A DNA stretch of 64,000 nt from Poseidonibacter parvus (GTDB lineage: Bacteria > Campylobacterota > Campylobacteria > Campylobacterales > Arcobacteraceae), in NCBI RefSeq assembly GCF_001956695.1, contig NZ_CP019070.1, forward strand, positions 1,302,001 to 1,366,000. The letters are read 5' to 3'. Below are positions 1 to 9,263 of this stretch, piece after piece. Position 1 is the stretch's first letter. Every line of letters starts with the position of its first letter. The notes under the pieces are model-generated. The model did not search any database. It was not told the origin of the DNA and was given only the letters and a program-made list of their open reading frames with translations. The position numbers and the translations under genes were made by a program.

Positions 1-422
1 AGTCTATGAACAATTCCATGTCTTTCTTCGCCACTAATAGTGGAAAGGGATATTTTTTTCAATTTTAACCAATCAACTAGTGTTGCATCTTTTACACTTG
101 GTGCATCATGAATTGTTAAATTTGCAGGTTTATTTAATACTAAAATATCTTCATCTTCATAAATTATTTTTACATCTTTGCCTTCTAAAGATTTCTTAAT
201 AAATTCTTCATCTTTTACTGGATTTATTTCTGCTTGTGGAAAATGAACATCGATTATTTGATTTTCTTTAAGTTTTAAACCTGATTTTACAACAGTTTTA
301 CCATCTACTTTTACAAACTCTTTTTTTATAAGTTGTTCTATTTGATTTCTTGAAGCATCAATTTGTGATGCTAAGAATTTATCTAATCTATTTGCTTCTT
401 GAACAATAAAATTTTTATACAT
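1..422 (-). CDS. RluA-family pseudouridine synthase, cut off by the window edge
   Basis: The first 140 codons are present. Residues 1-60 form an S4-like RNA-binding domain, followed by the start of the catalytic domain with the family motif NKPANLTIH near residues 97-105 and GIVHRL at the very edge. The catalytic Asp of HRLD lies just outside the window. Family members convert specific uridines in rRNA or tRNA to pseudouridine. The ATG at 420-422 has an AAGAG ribosome site upstream. It is divergent from rodA with only 19 bases between starts, so the two 5' regions overlap. RluD or RluC type cannot be decided from this part. Confidence 0.85.
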   Translation of the reverse strand, partial: MYKNFIVQEANRLDKFLASQIDASRNQIEQLIKKEFVKVDGKTVVKSGLKLKENQIIDVHFPQAEINPVKDEEFIKKSLEGKDVKIIYEDEDILVLNKPANLTIHDAPSVKDATLVDWLKLKKISLSTISGEERHGIVHR

Positions 423-441
423 TTTTAGATACTCTTTCACT

Positions 442-1548
442 ATGCGTTTATTTGATAAGAGAATTATTTCCCATTTTGATTATTTGTTAATACTTTTTGT
501 TTTACCTTTGATATATTTATCATATCATCTAATTAGTGAAACAAATGAAATATTAGCGAATAAACAATTAATATACTTTACACTTTCATTTTTTGCTTTT
601 ATTATAGTATTTATTTTACCAATTAGAAAAAAACTTCGATGGATTCCTTTTCTTTATTGGCTAGGAATCTTTCTTTTAATTGCAGTTGAATTCTGGGGTG
701 TTACAAAACTAGGTGCTAAAAGGTGGCTTCCTTTACCTATTTTAAATACAACAATGCAGCCTTCTGAACTAATCAAACCTATATACATTTTGATGCTTGG
801 GTATTTAATTCATAATAGACCTCCACCAAAAAATGGTTATGGTTTTAACGATTTTGTGTATTTTTCTTTTTATATATTATTACCTTTTGTTTTAATTGCT
901 AAAGAGCCTGATTTAGGTACTGCATTAGTATTATTACTTGTGGGTTATGGAATTTTATTTATTGTTGGAGTTAATTGGAAAATTTGGACTTCTATACTTT
1001 TAGTTATTGGAATATCATCACCTTTTATTTATACATATTTAATCAAAGATTATCAAAAGAAAAGAATAAAAGATTTTATTTCTGAAAAACCAAGTTATCA
1101 CGTACAACAATCAATCATCGCAATTGGTTCAGGTGGTTTAGTTGGAAAATTAAGTGAAGAAGCAACACAAACACAGCTAAAGTTTTTGCCTATTGCTACA
1201 AGTGATTTTATTTTTGCATATTTTGTTGAAAGATACGGATTTTTAGGTGCAATTGGATTAATCTTTTTATATGGATTATTAATAGCTCATTTGCTAACTT
1301 TAAATTATTACTTTAAAGATGATTACGTCATCCGGGTATTTGCCTCAGGATTGGGGCTATTACTGTTTTTTAATATGAGTGTAAATATTTTAATGGTTAT
1401 TGGTTTTGCACCTGTAGTTGGTCTTCCTTTACCTTTATTTTCATATGGGGGAAGTTCTTTTATTAATTTTATTGTGATTTTTGCAATTTTGGAGAACTTA
1501 TTAGCCTTTAGATATATGGATTTATATAATTATGAAAGAAAACTATAA
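442..1548 (+). CDS. rodA: Rod shape-determining protein RodA (SEDS glycosyltransferase)
   Basis: A 368-residue polytopic membrane protein of the SEDS (FtsW/RodA/SpoVE) family, which polymerises peptidoglycan from lipid II together with a class B PBP during cell elongation. About ten hydrophobic segments are visible. Family hallmarks are KEPDLGTALVLL around residue 154 and the C-terminal LPLPLFSYGGSSF. The length and the absence of a long N-terminal extension favour RodA over FtsW. No clear Shine-Dalgarno precedes the ATG, because that DNA also serves the divergent gene. A hairpin terminator follows at the stop codon. Confidence 0.9.
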   Translation: MRLFDKRIISHFDYLLILFVLPLIYLSYHLISETNEILANKQLIYFTLSFFAFIIVFILPIRKKLRWIPFLYWLGIFLLIAVEFWGVTKLGAKRWLPLPILNTTMQPSELIKPIYILMLGYLIHNRPPPKNGYGFNDFVYFSFYILLPFVLIAKEPDLGTALVLLLVGYGILFIVGVNWKIWTSILLVIGISSPFIYTYLIKDYQKKRIKDFISEKPSYHVQQSIIAIGSGGLVGKLSEEATQTQLKFLPIATSDFIFAYFVERYGFLGAIGLIFLYGLLIAHLLTLNYYFKDDYVIRVFASGLGLLLFFNMSVNILMVIGFAPVVGLPLPLFSYGGSSFINFIVIFAILENLLAFRYMDLYNYERKL

Positions 1549-1568
1549 AAAGCCTTTACAGGCTTTTT
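1547..1568. terminator. Bidirectional hairpin terminator between rodA and a convergent gene
   Basis: An 8-bp perfect stem AAAAAGCC/GGCTTTTT with a 6-base loop, T-rich on both strands, sits between the two convergent stop codons. Confidence 0.8.
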
Positions 1569-1569
1569 A

Positions 1570-2013
1570 TTATTCTATTATTTCTAAGATTCTTTCGATT
1601 CTTTGAAGATTACCTTCTAAAACTAAATTATCATTATTTTCCTCATAGGCATTTTGATTAAAAAGTAATAGTTCTTCTAATTTTCTTTTTATTTGTAACT
1701 CTTTTTCATTTATGTTTTTTGTTTCAAAATCTTTTTCAAGTTTGTAGCTTAGATTTGAATTGACTTCAAGTAAAAAACTTAAAGAGTATTCAACTTCTTC
1801 GCCTTCATAATAACTTCTATTTATAATAAAATGATCAGATGAAAAGCTAATATCATCCATTTCTCTTGAAAGATAAGCCATTTTAACTAGACCTTTTATA
1901 TTATTAATTAAATCTTCTTTGAAATAAATTTCATCTAATTTATCTAAAATATCCATCACTTTTTTTAAGTCAAATTCACTTAAAAGTTTTTCTTGTATTT
2001 GTTCTAAATTCAT
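1570..2013 (-). CDS. Hypothetical protein, last gene of the TonB-like operon
   Basis: A 147-residue acidic, apparently soluble protein with no signal peptide or membrane segment. It is mostly predicted helix, rich in Glu, Leu and Asn, with a charged C-terminal helix near residues 105-147 that could form a coiled coil. I do not recognise a family. It starts 15 bases after the stop of the 235-residue membrane protein and ends at a terminator, so it is very likely translated from the same transcript as the TonB-like gene. No function is proposed. Confidence 0.7.
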   Translation of the reverse strand: MNLEQIQEKLLSEFDLKKVMDILDKLDEIYFKEDLINNIKGLVKMAYLSREMDDISFSSDHFIINRSYYEGEEVEYSLSFLLEVNSNLSYKLEKDFETKNINEKELQIKRKLEELLLFNQNAYEENNDNLVLEGNLQRIERILEIIE

Positions 2014-2028
2014 TTTTTATAAAACCTT

Positions 2029-2736
2029 TTAATTTTCATTTCTTAGTATTTCTCTAAGAATTTCTAAGTCATAAATACTTTTACCACAACTTAATTTATT
2101 TGTTATTATATTTGTAAATTTTTCTTCATTTTTATCAACATAAGTATAATCTAATACATAATCCTTTTTCAAAAGTTTTAATGTGTTTTCATCTTCACAA
2201 AGAGAGTCTTGAACTTGTGATTTAAACTTATTTATATTTAGTTTTGAATTTGCTTCAATATTATCAAGTAAATAAGTATAATAAATATTCTTCTCTTTTA
2301 TATCAATATTAATCAAATAACTAAAAGAATCAACTTTTAAAGGAAGACTCTTTTTGAAGTTATTTATTTCACTTTTTATTGCATAATCTTCAAAAAAATA
2401 AACTCTTAATAAATCATAAGCTTGAAATAATGAGAAGAAAAGATTTATTGTTATAATTACTCTTGCTAAAAAAGACCAAAGTTTATTACCAATATAGTTT
2501 AAGGCACTTTTTTGTACTGCTATAAAAATAAATATAGAATATATAAAAATTAAAAAATAAATAGTGATACTAAAAAACATTTCACTATTATTTCTATGAA
2601 ATTCTACTTCATTAAAACTATTATCAATAAAAAAGTTAATCATAAGGCTTATAAATACAAACCATAACCAAAAAGTTATACTTAAGCTAATTTTTCCTTT
2701 TATTAGTTTCTTTAAATATGATTCTTCTGTAATCAT
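2029..2736 (-). CDS. Hypothetical three-segment membrane protein in the TonB-like operon
   Basis: A 235-residue protein with three hydrophobic segments (about residues 18-37, 53-75 and 88-108). A soluble domain of about 125 residues follows and contains two cysteines (in DSLCED and KLSCGK) that could form a disulfide if periplasmic. I do not recognise the family. It lies 9 bases after the TonB-like gene and 15 bases before the next gene, so the three form one operon. It could be an accessory of the TonB-like protein or unrelated; the sequence does not decide. It is not an ExbB or ExbD homologue by eye. Confidence 0.7.
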   Translation of the reverse strand: MITEESYLKKLIKGKISLSITFWLWFVFISLMINFFIDNSFNEVEFHRNNSEMFFSITIYFLIFIYSIFIFIAVQKSALNYIGNKLWSFLARVIITINLFFSLFQAYDLLRVYFFEDYAIKSEINNFKKSLPLKVDSFSYLINIDIKEKNIYYTYLLDNIEANSKLNINKFKSQVQDSLCEDENTLKLLKKDYVLDYTYVDKNEEKFTNIITNKLSCGKSIYDLEILREILRNEN

Positions 2737-2745
2737 TTTGTCCCT

Positions 2746-3519
2746 TTAATAATATCTATATCGTACATTAAATCTTAGTTTAGTTGTTGTTTTTGGTTTA
2801 GGATAATCTTTATACGCTATTTGAATTAATCTTAATGTATATTTATCAAATACTTCATATCCAGATGAATTTATAATCCTCAAGTTCGAAATATCTCCAT
2901 TTGGATGGAATAAAAATTCAACTACATTTTTTCCAGATAATCTTCTTTGTATTGCTAGTTGTGGATATCCTAATCTTGTTAACACTCTTTGTGTTATTAC
3001 TTGAAAACTATTGAAATTTTTCTTTATAAAAGCTTTTTGAACTTTTGTAAATGTTTCAAACTCTTTACCGTATAATTTTTGAATATCATCTAATATTCTT
3101 TTATCAATAGGATCAGGTTGTGATAAAAAGTCTTCTAAAGTTCTATTTTTTACAGCTTGTAATTTTTTCTTTGACGGTAACTTTGTTACTCTTTTTTTAT
3201 CATAAGTAATCTTTTTAGGTGCTTTAACTAATTTTTTTGCTACTTTTTTTGTTATAGGTCTTTTTTTCGTAACTTTTTTTACTCTTTTTTTAACAATTTT
3301 TCTTTTTTCAAGAAGTTTGGGTTTTGTAACTTTAGCTTTAAGAATTTCTTTTTTGACAATTTTCTTTTCTTTTTTAATTTTTGCAAAAATAACATTTGCT
3401 TTTTTCTCTTTTTTTATTTCATTTTTAACTACTTCTTGCTTTTTTTGAAGTTCATAATCATTGAATATAAATAAATGTAAAGATATTGAAATAATAAAGC
3501 TAAGTATAATAAGTTTCAT
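2746..3519 (-). CDS. TonB-family energy transducer
   Basis: A 257-residue protein with a single N-terminal membrane anchor (residues 1-18), then a very Lys-rich linker to about residue 125 (many KK, VKK and TKK runs), and a C-terminal TonB-like domain. The C-terminal part shows VEFLFHPNGDISNLRI, SGYEVFDKYTL and a closing Tyr/Arg-rich strand, as in TonB C-terminal domains. TonB couples the inner-membrane proton gradient to outer-membrane receptors. The linker is Lys-rich rather than Pro-rich as in E. coli. No exbB or exbD lies beside it. It heads a three-gene minus-strand operon and is divergent from hemL. Confidence 0.75.
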   Translation of the reverse strand: MKLIILSFIISISLHLFIFNDYELQKKQEVVKNEIKKEKKANVIFAKIKKEKKIVKKEILKAKVTKPKLLEKRKIVKKRVKKVTKKRPITKKVAKKLVKAPKKITYDKKRVTKLPSKKKLQAVKNRTLEDFLSQPDPIDKRILDDIQKLYGKEFETFTKVQKAFIKKNFNSFQVITQRVLTRLGYPQLAIQRRLSGKNVVEFLFHPNGDISNLRIINSSGYEVFDKYTLRLIQIAYKDYPKPKTTTKLRFNVRYRYY

Positions 3520-3532
3520 AACGTGATTATAG

Positions 3533-3538
3533 TAGAAT
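3533..3538 (+). promoter_or_regulatory. Possible -10 element for hemL
   Basis: TAGAAT lies 31 bases before the hemL ATG, in the short gap between the divergent TonB-like gene and hemL. No recognisable -35 is present, as is usual in this phylum. An AGGAAT ribosome site follows. Confidence 0.35.
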
Positions 3539-3568
3539 AACGCTAATAGAAAATTAATAGGAATATAA

Positions 3569-4849
3569 ATGTTTGATAATTCAATAAAAGCATATACTCA
3601 AGCTTGTGAAGTAATACCAGGTGGTGTTGATTCTCCCGTTCGTGCATTCAAAAGTGTTGGAGGAACTCCACCTTTTATAACTAAAGGAAAAGGTGCATAT
3701 ATTTATGATGTAGATGACAATAAATACTTAGATTTTGTACAATCATGGGGACCTTTGATATTTGGTCATTGTGACAGTGATGTTGAAGAAGCTGTTATTA
3801 AAACTGTTAAAAATGGTTTGTCTTTTGGAGCTCCAACAGAACTTGAAACACAATTAGCACAAGAAATTGTTGATATGTATGATTATATTGATAAAGTTAG
3901 ATTTGTAAGTTCTGGAACTGAAGCTACAATGTCTGCAATTAGATTAGCACGTGGTGTTACACAAAAGAATGATATTTTAAAATTTGAAGGATGTTATCAC
4001 GGACATTCTGATTCATTACTTGTTCAAGCAGGTTCTGGCTTAGCTACTTTTGGAACTCCAAGTTCTCCTGGTGTTCCAGCTGATTTAACTAAACATACTT
4101 TAGTTTGTGAATACAATAATATTGAAAACTTAAAAAAATGTTTTGAAGATTCAAATGATATTGCTTGTATTATTATTGAACCAATTGCAGGGAATATGGG
4201 ATTAGTTCCAGCTACTGAAGAATTTTTAAGTGCTTGTAGAGAATTATGTGATAAAAATGGTGCTTTATTAATTTATGATGAAGTAATGACAGGGTTTAGA
4301 GTTTCTTTAACAGGAGCTTCTGGAATAGTTGCTGCAAAGCCAGATATTATTACTTTTGGTAAAGTAATTGGTGCAGGAATGCCAGTTGGTGCTTTTGCAA
4401 GTTCTTGTGAAATCATGAATTATCTTTCTCCAGATGGTGCAGTTTATCAAGCAGGAACTTTAAGTGGAAACCCAGTTGCAATGACAGCAGGATTAACAAA
4501 CCTTAGAAAATTAAAAGCAAATCCAAATGTTTATACTGAACTTAATAATAAAGCTTTACGATTAGTAAATGGCTTAAAAGAAGTTGCAAGTGCAAATAAC
4601 ATTCCTTTACAAGTAAATACTAGAGGTTCTATGTTTGGTTTCTTCTTTTGTGAAGAACAACCTTTTAATATCAAACAAGTAGCAAAATGTGATTTTGATA
4701 GATTTGCTAAATTTCATCATGAAATGTTAAAAAAAGGTTTCTATTTTGCTTGTTCACAATATGAAGCAGGTTTTATATCAACTGTTATGACAAATGACGA
4801 TATTGATGAGTGTATTAGTGCAGCATCAGAAGTAATGAAAAGTTTATAA
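3569..4849 (+). CDS. hemL: Glutamate-1-semialdehyde 2,1-aminomutase
   Basis: A 426-residue PLP enzyme of aminotransferase class III that converts glutamate-1-semialdehyde to 5-aminolevulinate, the second step of the C5 heme pathway. The N-terminal region carries [11 protein letters not shown], the phosphate-binding SSGTEA is near residue 115, YDEVMTGFR near 236, and the PLP lysine K265 sits in [13 protein letters not shown]. Length and motifs are those of authentic HemL rather than another class III enzyme. It starts a plus-strand run with ppnP and two small genes, with 10 bases to the next start. Confidence 0.95.
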   Translation: MFDNSIKAYTQACEVIPGGVDSPVRAFKSVGGTPPFITKGKGAYIYDVDDNKYLDFVQSWGPLIFGHCDSDVEEAVIKTVKNGLSFGAPTELETQLAQEIVDMYDYIDKVRFVSSGTEATMSAIRLARGVTQKNDILKFEGCYHGHSDSLLVQAGSGLATFGTPSSPGVPADLTKHTLVCEYNNIENLKKCFEDSNDIACIIIEPIAGNMGLVPATEEFLSACRELCDKNGALLIYDEVMTGFRVSLTGASGIVAAKPDIITFGKVIGAGMPVGAFASSCEIMNYLSPDGAVYQAGTLSGNPVAMTAGLTNLRKLKANPNVYTELNNKALRLVNGLKEVASANNIPLQVNTRGSMFGFFFCEEQPFNIKQVAKCDFDRFAKFHHEMLKKGFYFACSQYEAGFISTVMTNDDIDECISAASEVMKSL

Positions 4850-4859
4850 AAGGAATAAA

Positions 4860-5174
4860 ATGATTAGTTTTAAAAATGTTGAATTAGTAAAAAAAGCAAA
4901 TATTTATTTTGATGGTAATGTTACAAGTAGATCATTTATTGATGGAAATGGTGAAAGTAAATCTTTAGGTATTATGATGCCTGGAACTTATAACTTTGGA
5001 ACACAAGAAGCTGAGTTAATGGAAATTTTAGCAGGTGAGGTTGAAGTTAAACTAGCAGGTGAGGATACTTGGAATACATACACAGCTGATACTTCTTTTA
5101 GTGTAATTGCAAATTCAAACTTTGATATTAAAGTGAAAACAATAACTGATTATTGTTGTTCATATATTAAATAG
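4860..5174 (+). CDS. ppnP: Pyrimidine/purine nucleoside phosphorylase PpnP
   Basis: A 104-residue single-domain cupin of the YaiE/PpnP family, which splits nucleosides to base plus ribose-1-phosphate with broad specificity (known from E. coli). Typical features are the N-terminal FKNVELVKKANIYFDG, the IMMPGTYNFGT strand, ELMEILAGEVEVKL, and the terminal strand ITDYCCSYIK. AGGAATAAA gives the ribosome site. Its place in a cluster with hemL looks like co-transcription, not a shared pathway. Confidence 0.9.
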   Translation: MISFKNVELVKKANIYFDGNVTSRSFIDGNGESKSLGIMMPGTYNFGTQEAELMEILAGEVEVKLAGEDTWNTYTADTSFSVIANSNFDIKVKTITDYCCSYIK

Positions 5175-5182
5175 GTTTCAAG

Positions 5183-5494
5183 ATGGCAAATAAAGAAGAA
5201 AAAATTACTCCAAAACATAGAGATAAACTTGAAGCTTTAGATAATTTATCTTTAGGTATTTCAATGGTAGCAGCAGTTGCTATTGGTTTTGGAATTGGAT
5301 ATGGATTAAAAGCACTTTTTGAAATTGATTGGTTATTGTGGCTTGGAGTATTTTGGGGAATAGCAGCAGCTGGTCTTAATGTATATAGAGCTTATAAACG
5401 AGCTCAAAAATCTTATGAGGGTATGGAAGATGACCCTAGATATTCTTATAGAGCTAAACATGGGGATAAGAAATACGACGACGATGAAGATTAA
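5183..5494 (+). CDS. AtpZ/AtpI-family small membrane protein
   Basis: A 103-residue protein with a charged N-terminus, two membrane segments (about residues 30-46 and 51-69) and a very acidic C-terminal tail. The first segment, ISMVAAVAIGFGIGYG, is the Gly-rich helix typical of AtpZ/AtpI proteins, which in other bacteria assist Mg2+/Ca2+ handling or c-ring assembly of ATP synthase. No atp genes lie nearby. It overlaps the next gene by 11 bases, implying translational coupling. Confidence 0.75.
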   Translation: MANKEEKITPKHRDKLEALDNLSLGISMVAAVAIGFGIGYGLKALFEIDWLLWLGVFWGIAAAGLNVYRAYKRAQKSYEGMEDDPRYSYRAKHGDKKYDDDED

Positions 5495-6032
5495 TCAATC
5501 TATTAAAAATTTTGCACTAGTATTTATTGTACTTGATCTTTGTTTGATTATTTATGCTTTAGTATTTAATACACCAATATGGTTGTTAAATACTCAAGTA
5601 GCTTTTGTCTCATCATTACTTATTACTATTGCTTCTTTTTTATCTTATAGAAAAAATATAAATAGAAGACTTTCAAATCTTGATTTATCAAAAGAAATTA
5701 AAACTCAGAGTAGGGATAAAGTTGATGAAATAGATGATCCTTATGATTTATATACTGAATATGAAGAAGTTCCAGAAGAAGAATTAACACCTGAAAAGAT
5801 AAAAGAGATTATTACTGAGGAAAAGTCTAAAGTAAAAAAGAATTCGGTTAAAAATACTATCTTTTCTGCAACAGGTTTTTTATCAATATATAGAATTTTA
5901 GGTTATGGAACATTAATATTTGGTTTCTTTGCTTTAAATAATAATAAGCTATTTATTCCAATAGCTTTTATAATTGGATTAGGAATTGTTCCTATTGGAG
6001 TATTATTCTCAAAGCTTTTAGAGAAAAAATAA
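5484..6032 (+). CDS. Hypothetical membrane protein coupled to the AtpZ-like gene
   Basis: A 182-residue protein with two N-terminal membrane segments (about residues 7-26 and 31-50), a long charged cytoplasmic-looking stretch (residues 55-130, rich in Glu and Lys), and two C-terminal segments (about 140-156 and 160-177). The frame is open for 35 codons further upstream. The ATG at 5484 is preferred because the upstream part is fully inside the AtpZ-like gene and the ATG gives a normal membrane N-terminus. I do not recognise a named family; similar four-segment proteins follow atpI-like genes in this phylum, from memory. Confidence 0.7.
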   Translation: MKINQSIKNFALVFIVLDLCLIIYALVFNTPIWLLNTQVAFVSSLLITIASFLSYRKNINRRLSNLDLSKEIKTQSRDKVDEIDDPYDLYTEYEEVPEEELTPEKIKEIITEEKSKVKKNSVKNTIFSATGFLSIYRILGYGTLIFGFFALNNNKLFIPIAFIIGLGIVPIGVLFSKLLEKK

Positions 6033-6041
6033 AAGCTTTGA
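6009..6041. terminator. Hairpin at the end of the hemL operon
   Basis: A perfect 12-bp stem TCAAAGCTTTTA/TAAAAGCTTTGA with a 9-base loop overlaps the last codons of the 182-residue gene, facing a convergent gene. No long T-run follows on the plus strand. Confidence 0.5.
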
Positions 6042-6051
6042 AAGATTAATA

Positions 6052-6732
6052 TTAAATAACTAGTGGTAAATCTATACTTATTTTATTTTCATTACATGTT
6101 AAAATAAAAGAGCTATCTTCTTTATATTGAAGAAGTTCTTTTATTGCATTTTTATTAGATGTTATTTCAACTGCAATTAATGAATACTTTTTCCCATCAA
6201 TTCTAATATATTCTCCAATTTTAAGTAAAATAGAACATTCAATACTATCCGAGCCATCAAAAGCATCAAATACTTGATTTAATGTTTTTATAAATAAACT
6301 TGCATCAAGTTTAAATTCAGGAATTGAAGGGTCATAATTTTTAGAATAAGTAGTATTCGTTTTAATTTTATTTGTAGAAATTGCTAAATCTACAAGTGTA
6401 AAAATATTTGTACTATTTATATTTTTTATATTAAGAGTTGATTCTTTCTTTACCATTGCACTTTTATAAAGTTTCATATGAATTTCATCTTCATTATCAT
6501 ATTTAACAGTAATTGCATAAAATGTATAATTTTGCATACTTATGTCAATATATGAAGTTTGTGCTCCAAAAGATTTTGGAGCATACTGTAAAGCCATATC
6601 ATAAAGCTCTTTTGGTTTTATTCTATTTAATAAAAACTGAGCTTCTGAATTACTAAATAAAATCTTCGACGTAGAAGAAAAAGTGATAATAGGGTTTAAG
6701 TCTAGCTCAACCCAATCTTCAAAAAAATCCAT
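6052..6732 (-). CDS. Hypothetical protein co-transcribed with rpoD, PAS-like N-terminus
   Basis: A 226-residue soluble protein starting 3 bases after the rpoD stop. The first 100 residues look PAS-like: WVELDLNPIITFSS, then SNSEAQFLLNR, then YYDISMQNYTFYAITVKY-type strands typical of a degenerate PAS fold. Residues 130-226 could be a histidine-kinase-like ATPase fold without catalytic boxes (FIKTLNQVFDAF, then GKKYSLIAVEI). This reading is weak and by eye only. No phospho-acceptor His is seen. Its tight link to rpoD suggests a sensor or regulator, but no function can be assigned. Confidence 0.65.
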   Translation of the reverse strand: MDFFEDWVELDLNPIITFSSTSKILFSNSEAQFLLNRIKPKELYDMALQYAPKSFGAQTSYIDISMQNYTFYAITVKYDNEDEIHMKLYKSAMVKKESTLNIKNINSTNIFTLVDLAISTNKIKTNTTYSKNYDPSIPEFKLDASLFIKTLNQVFDAFDGSDSIECSILLKIGEYIRIDGKKYSLIAVEITSNKNAIKELLQYKEDSSFILTCNENKISIDLPLVI

Positions 6733-6735
6733 TTT

Positions 6736-8589
6736 CTAACTTTCTACGTAATTCTTAAGGTTTTTACCAACTTTTGGATGCTTTAACTTCTTAATAGCAC
6801 TAGATTCAATTTGTCTTACTCTTTCTCTTGTAACTGAAAGTTCTTTTCCAATTTCTTCTAATGTTCTATCACTAGCATCATGCATAAGTCCAAATCTCAT
6901 TCTAACAACGGCTTGTTCTCTTTCATTAAGTTGAGCTAAGATTTGATCAATTTGACCTTGTAAATCTTCTTTCATAATATTATCAACAGGAGTTGGAGCT
7001 TTTTCATCAGGAACAAAATCACCAAATTTACCATCATCATCAGAACCAATAGGTGCTTCAAGTGATACAGGCTCTTTAGTAATTTTAATTACTTGCTTAA
7101 CTTTATCAACAGGTAATCCAACTTCTTTAGAAATTTCTTCAACATCTGGCTCTTTACCATTTTCTTGAATACCTTTTCTAATAATTTTATTAATTCTATT
7201 AATAGTTTCAATCATATGTATTGGAATTCTAATAGTTCTAGCTTGATCCGCAATTGCTCTAGAAATTGCTTGTCTAATCCACCATGTTGCATAAGTAGAG
7301 AATTTGTATCCCTTTTTATACTCAAATTTATCAACAGCTTTCATTAAACCAATATTACCTTCTTGAATTAAATCTAGGAATGGTAAACCTCTATTTGTAT
7401 ATCTTTTTGCAATAGATACAACAAGTCTAAGGTTTGATTTTGCCATTCTTGTTTTAGATTTATCAGTAATATCTTTACCACGTTTAATTTGCTCTAATAC
7501 ATCTTTAAGTTCTTCTGGTTCTAAATCAAAACCATCTTTAGAAGCTTCTGCTGTTTGAAAAAGTTTTTTGATTTCCATATATGTAGAAACCATAGTTGCT
7601 TCAGGAACCATAGTAGTAATTTGTACTTTTGTTAAATTTACAATATTATCTAAAATCTTTTGGTGATTTTGTAATAAAGTATCATTAAATAAAGGTAATT
7701 TATACTCTAATCTTTTAAGCTCATGCTCAAATCCTGTATCAGATTTAAGTGCAGTTTCCATAGCTTTTACAATTTCAGTAATTAGTTTAGACGTAGGTCC
7801 AAGGTCTAATAATGCTTCTTTTAAGATTCTTTTTTTGAAAGCAATTGCTAAGTTGTGTTGCATTTGGTCAGCATCTTCTTCAGATTTTGCAGTCTCTTTT
7901 GTTAAGAATTTAAGCCAATCTTTTTTTGCTTTTTCTAGTATTTTGAAAGCATCAACAATAGTTTGTGCTCTTTTATCAAGTTTCTTTTGTTTTTTCCCAT
8001 CTGCTTTATCATCATCAGAATCATCAGTTTCTGTTTTATCATCATCAGATGAATCATCAGAATCTTCATCGTCAAAGTTTCTGAATAATTCTTTTACTTT
8101 TCTTTCTCTATTTACTAAAGGTTCTTTGTACTCTAAAATAAAATCTATTAAGTATGGTACATAACAGATTGCATCAAGAATTACATCTTCACCCATTTCA
8201 ATTTTTTTAGAAATTTCAATTTCTTCTTCTTTAGTAAGTAAAGGAATTTGTCCCATTTCTCTTAAGTACATTCTAACAGGAGAATCAGATCTAGACCATT
8301 CTAATAATTCTTTATTTTTCAGAAGATCATAAACATCATCTTCATTCATTATTAGTTTTTCTCTTTGTTCTTTTCTCTTCTTAGCTTCTTCTGCATTCAT
8401 TCTTTTTGCTTGTTCTTGCGAACTAATTACAGTAACGTTATATAATTGTATGAAAGCTAAAAGTTTTTTTACATTAGCACCCGATGGTGCTTTTGGAAAT
8501 ATTTTAATGATTTTTTCATAAGTAAGAATAGAGTCTTTGTACTCTTTAACCGTTTGTTCAATTGCTTTATTTAAATCTTTTGCGCTCAT
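6736..8589 (-). CDS. rpoD: RNA polymerase sigma factor RpoD (sigma-70)
   Basis: A 617-residue primary sigma factor. The N-terminal region 1.1-like domain covers about residues 1-80. Region 1.2 is [16 protein letters not shown] near 103. A long acidic non-conserved insert follows (Asp/Ser-rich around 170-195). Region 2 contains [34 protein letters not shown] and [15 protein letters not shown]; region 3 contains [14 protein letters not shown]. Region 4.2 ends with [20 protein letters not shown] and KLKHP. All core-binding and promoter-binding motifs are intact. Transcribed from a strong -10 just upstream; divergent from leuD. Confidence 0.97.
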   Translation of the reverse strand: MSAKDLNKAIEQTVKEYKDSILTYEKIIKIFPKAPSGANVKKLLAFIQLYNVTVISSQEQAKRMNAEEAKKRKEQREKLIMNEDDVYDLLKNKELLEWSRSDSPVRMYLREMGQIPLLTKEEEIEISKKIEMGEDVILDAICYVPYLIDFILEYKEPLVNRERKVKELFRNFDDEDSDDSSDDDKTETDDSDDDKADGKKQKKLDKRAQTIVDAFKILEKAKKDWLKFLTKETAKSEEDADQMQHNLAIAFKKRILKEALLDLGPTSKLITEIVKAMETALKSDTGFEHELKRLEYKLPLFNDTLLQNHQKILDNIVNLTKVQITTMVPEATMVSTYMEIKKLFQTAEASKDGFDLEPEELKDVLEQIKRGKDITDKSKTRMAKSNLRLVVSIAKRYTNRGLPFLDLIQEGNIGLMKAVDKFEYKKGYKFSTYATWWIRQAISRAIADQARTIRIPIHMIETINRINKIIRKGIQENGKEPDVEEISKEVGLPVDKVKQVIKITKEPVSLEAPIGSDDDGKFGDFVPDEKAPTPVDNIMKEDLQGQIDQILAQLNEREQAVVRMRFGLMHDASDRTLEEIGKELSVTRERVRQIESSAIKKLKHPKVGKNLKNYVES

Positions 8590-8622
8590 ATATCGAACAT
8601 CCTCTTTTTAAAATAGATGGAT

Positions 8623-8628
8623 ATTATA
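8623..8628 (-). promoter_or_regulatory. rpoD promoter -10
   Basis: A perfect TATAAT on the minus strand lies about 34 bases before the rpoD ATG, followed by an AGAGGA ribosome site. No -35 hexamer is evident. Confidence 0.65.
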
Positions 8629-8691
8629 CCCAAAAGAGCTGAAATTTCGATTAGTTTAGTTTATTTAATCAAAAATTACTAAAGTATTAGA

Positions 8692-8697
8692 TAAAAT
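8692..8697 (+). promoter_or_regulatory. leuDB promoter -10
   Basis: TAAAAT within the ten-base context TAGATAAAAT, the same ten bases as in front of gatA. It lies about 66 bases before the leuD ATG. Confidence 0.5.
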
Positions 8698-8762
8698 GCA
8701 TCTTTTAAAAAATAATTCTTTGAAAATATAGAAAAATTTATTGAAGACCAAGGATACAAAAT

Positions 8763-9263
8763 ATGAATAAAATTACTGGAAAAGTATGGAATTTTGGAGC
8801 TAACATCGATACTGATGTTATTATTGCTGCTAGATATTTAAATAGTTCAGATCCAGAACATTTAGCAAAATATGTAATGGAAGATGCAGACCCTGAATTT
8901 CCTAATAAGTTACAAAGAGGTGATATTATAGTTGCTGGTGAAAACTTTGGATGTGGTTCAAGTAGAGAACACGCTCCTATTGCTTTAAAAGCTGCTGGTG
9001 TTGCTGCTGTTGTTGCACCATCTTTTGCAAGAATCTTTTATAGAAATGCATTTAATATGGGATTACCTATTTTTGAACTTCCAGAATCTTTAGAAATTAA
9101 AGAGGGTGAAAAGATTAGTATTAATTTAGACAATGGTGTTATTACTAATGAAACAAATAATAAAGAATATAAATTCACTCCAATTCCTCCATTCATGCAA
9201 GAATTAATTGCAAGTGGTGGATTAATTAATTATGCAATTGAAGAAATGGCAGAAGGAAAATAA
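8763..9263 (+). CDS. leuD: 3-isopropylmalate dehydratase small subunit
   Basis: A 166-residue swivel-domain subunit that, with LeuC, isomerises 2-isopropylmalate to 3-isopropylmalate in leucine synthesis. It shows the N-terminal FGANIDTDVIIAARYL and the substrate-binding GENFGCGSSREHAPIALK near residue 60. The short length is that of the archaeal/LeuD2 type rather than the ~200-residue E. coli type. leuC is not in the window. It joins leuB with no spacing (stop then ATG), so the pair is one transcript. Confidence 0.95.
   Translation: MNKITGKVWNFGANIDTDVIIAARYLNSSDPEHLAKYVMEDADPEFPNKLQRGDIIVAGENFGCGSSREHAPIALKAAGVAAVVAPSFARIFYRNAFNMGLPIFELPESLEIKEGEKISINLDNGVITNETNNKEYKFTPIPPFMQELIASGGLINYAIEEMAEGK

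Noticed and set aside
5379-5483. 35-codon upstream extension of the 182-residue membrane protein
   Set aside because: It lies inside the AtpZ-like gene in another frame, and the ATG at 5484 gives a normal membrane-protein N-terminus.
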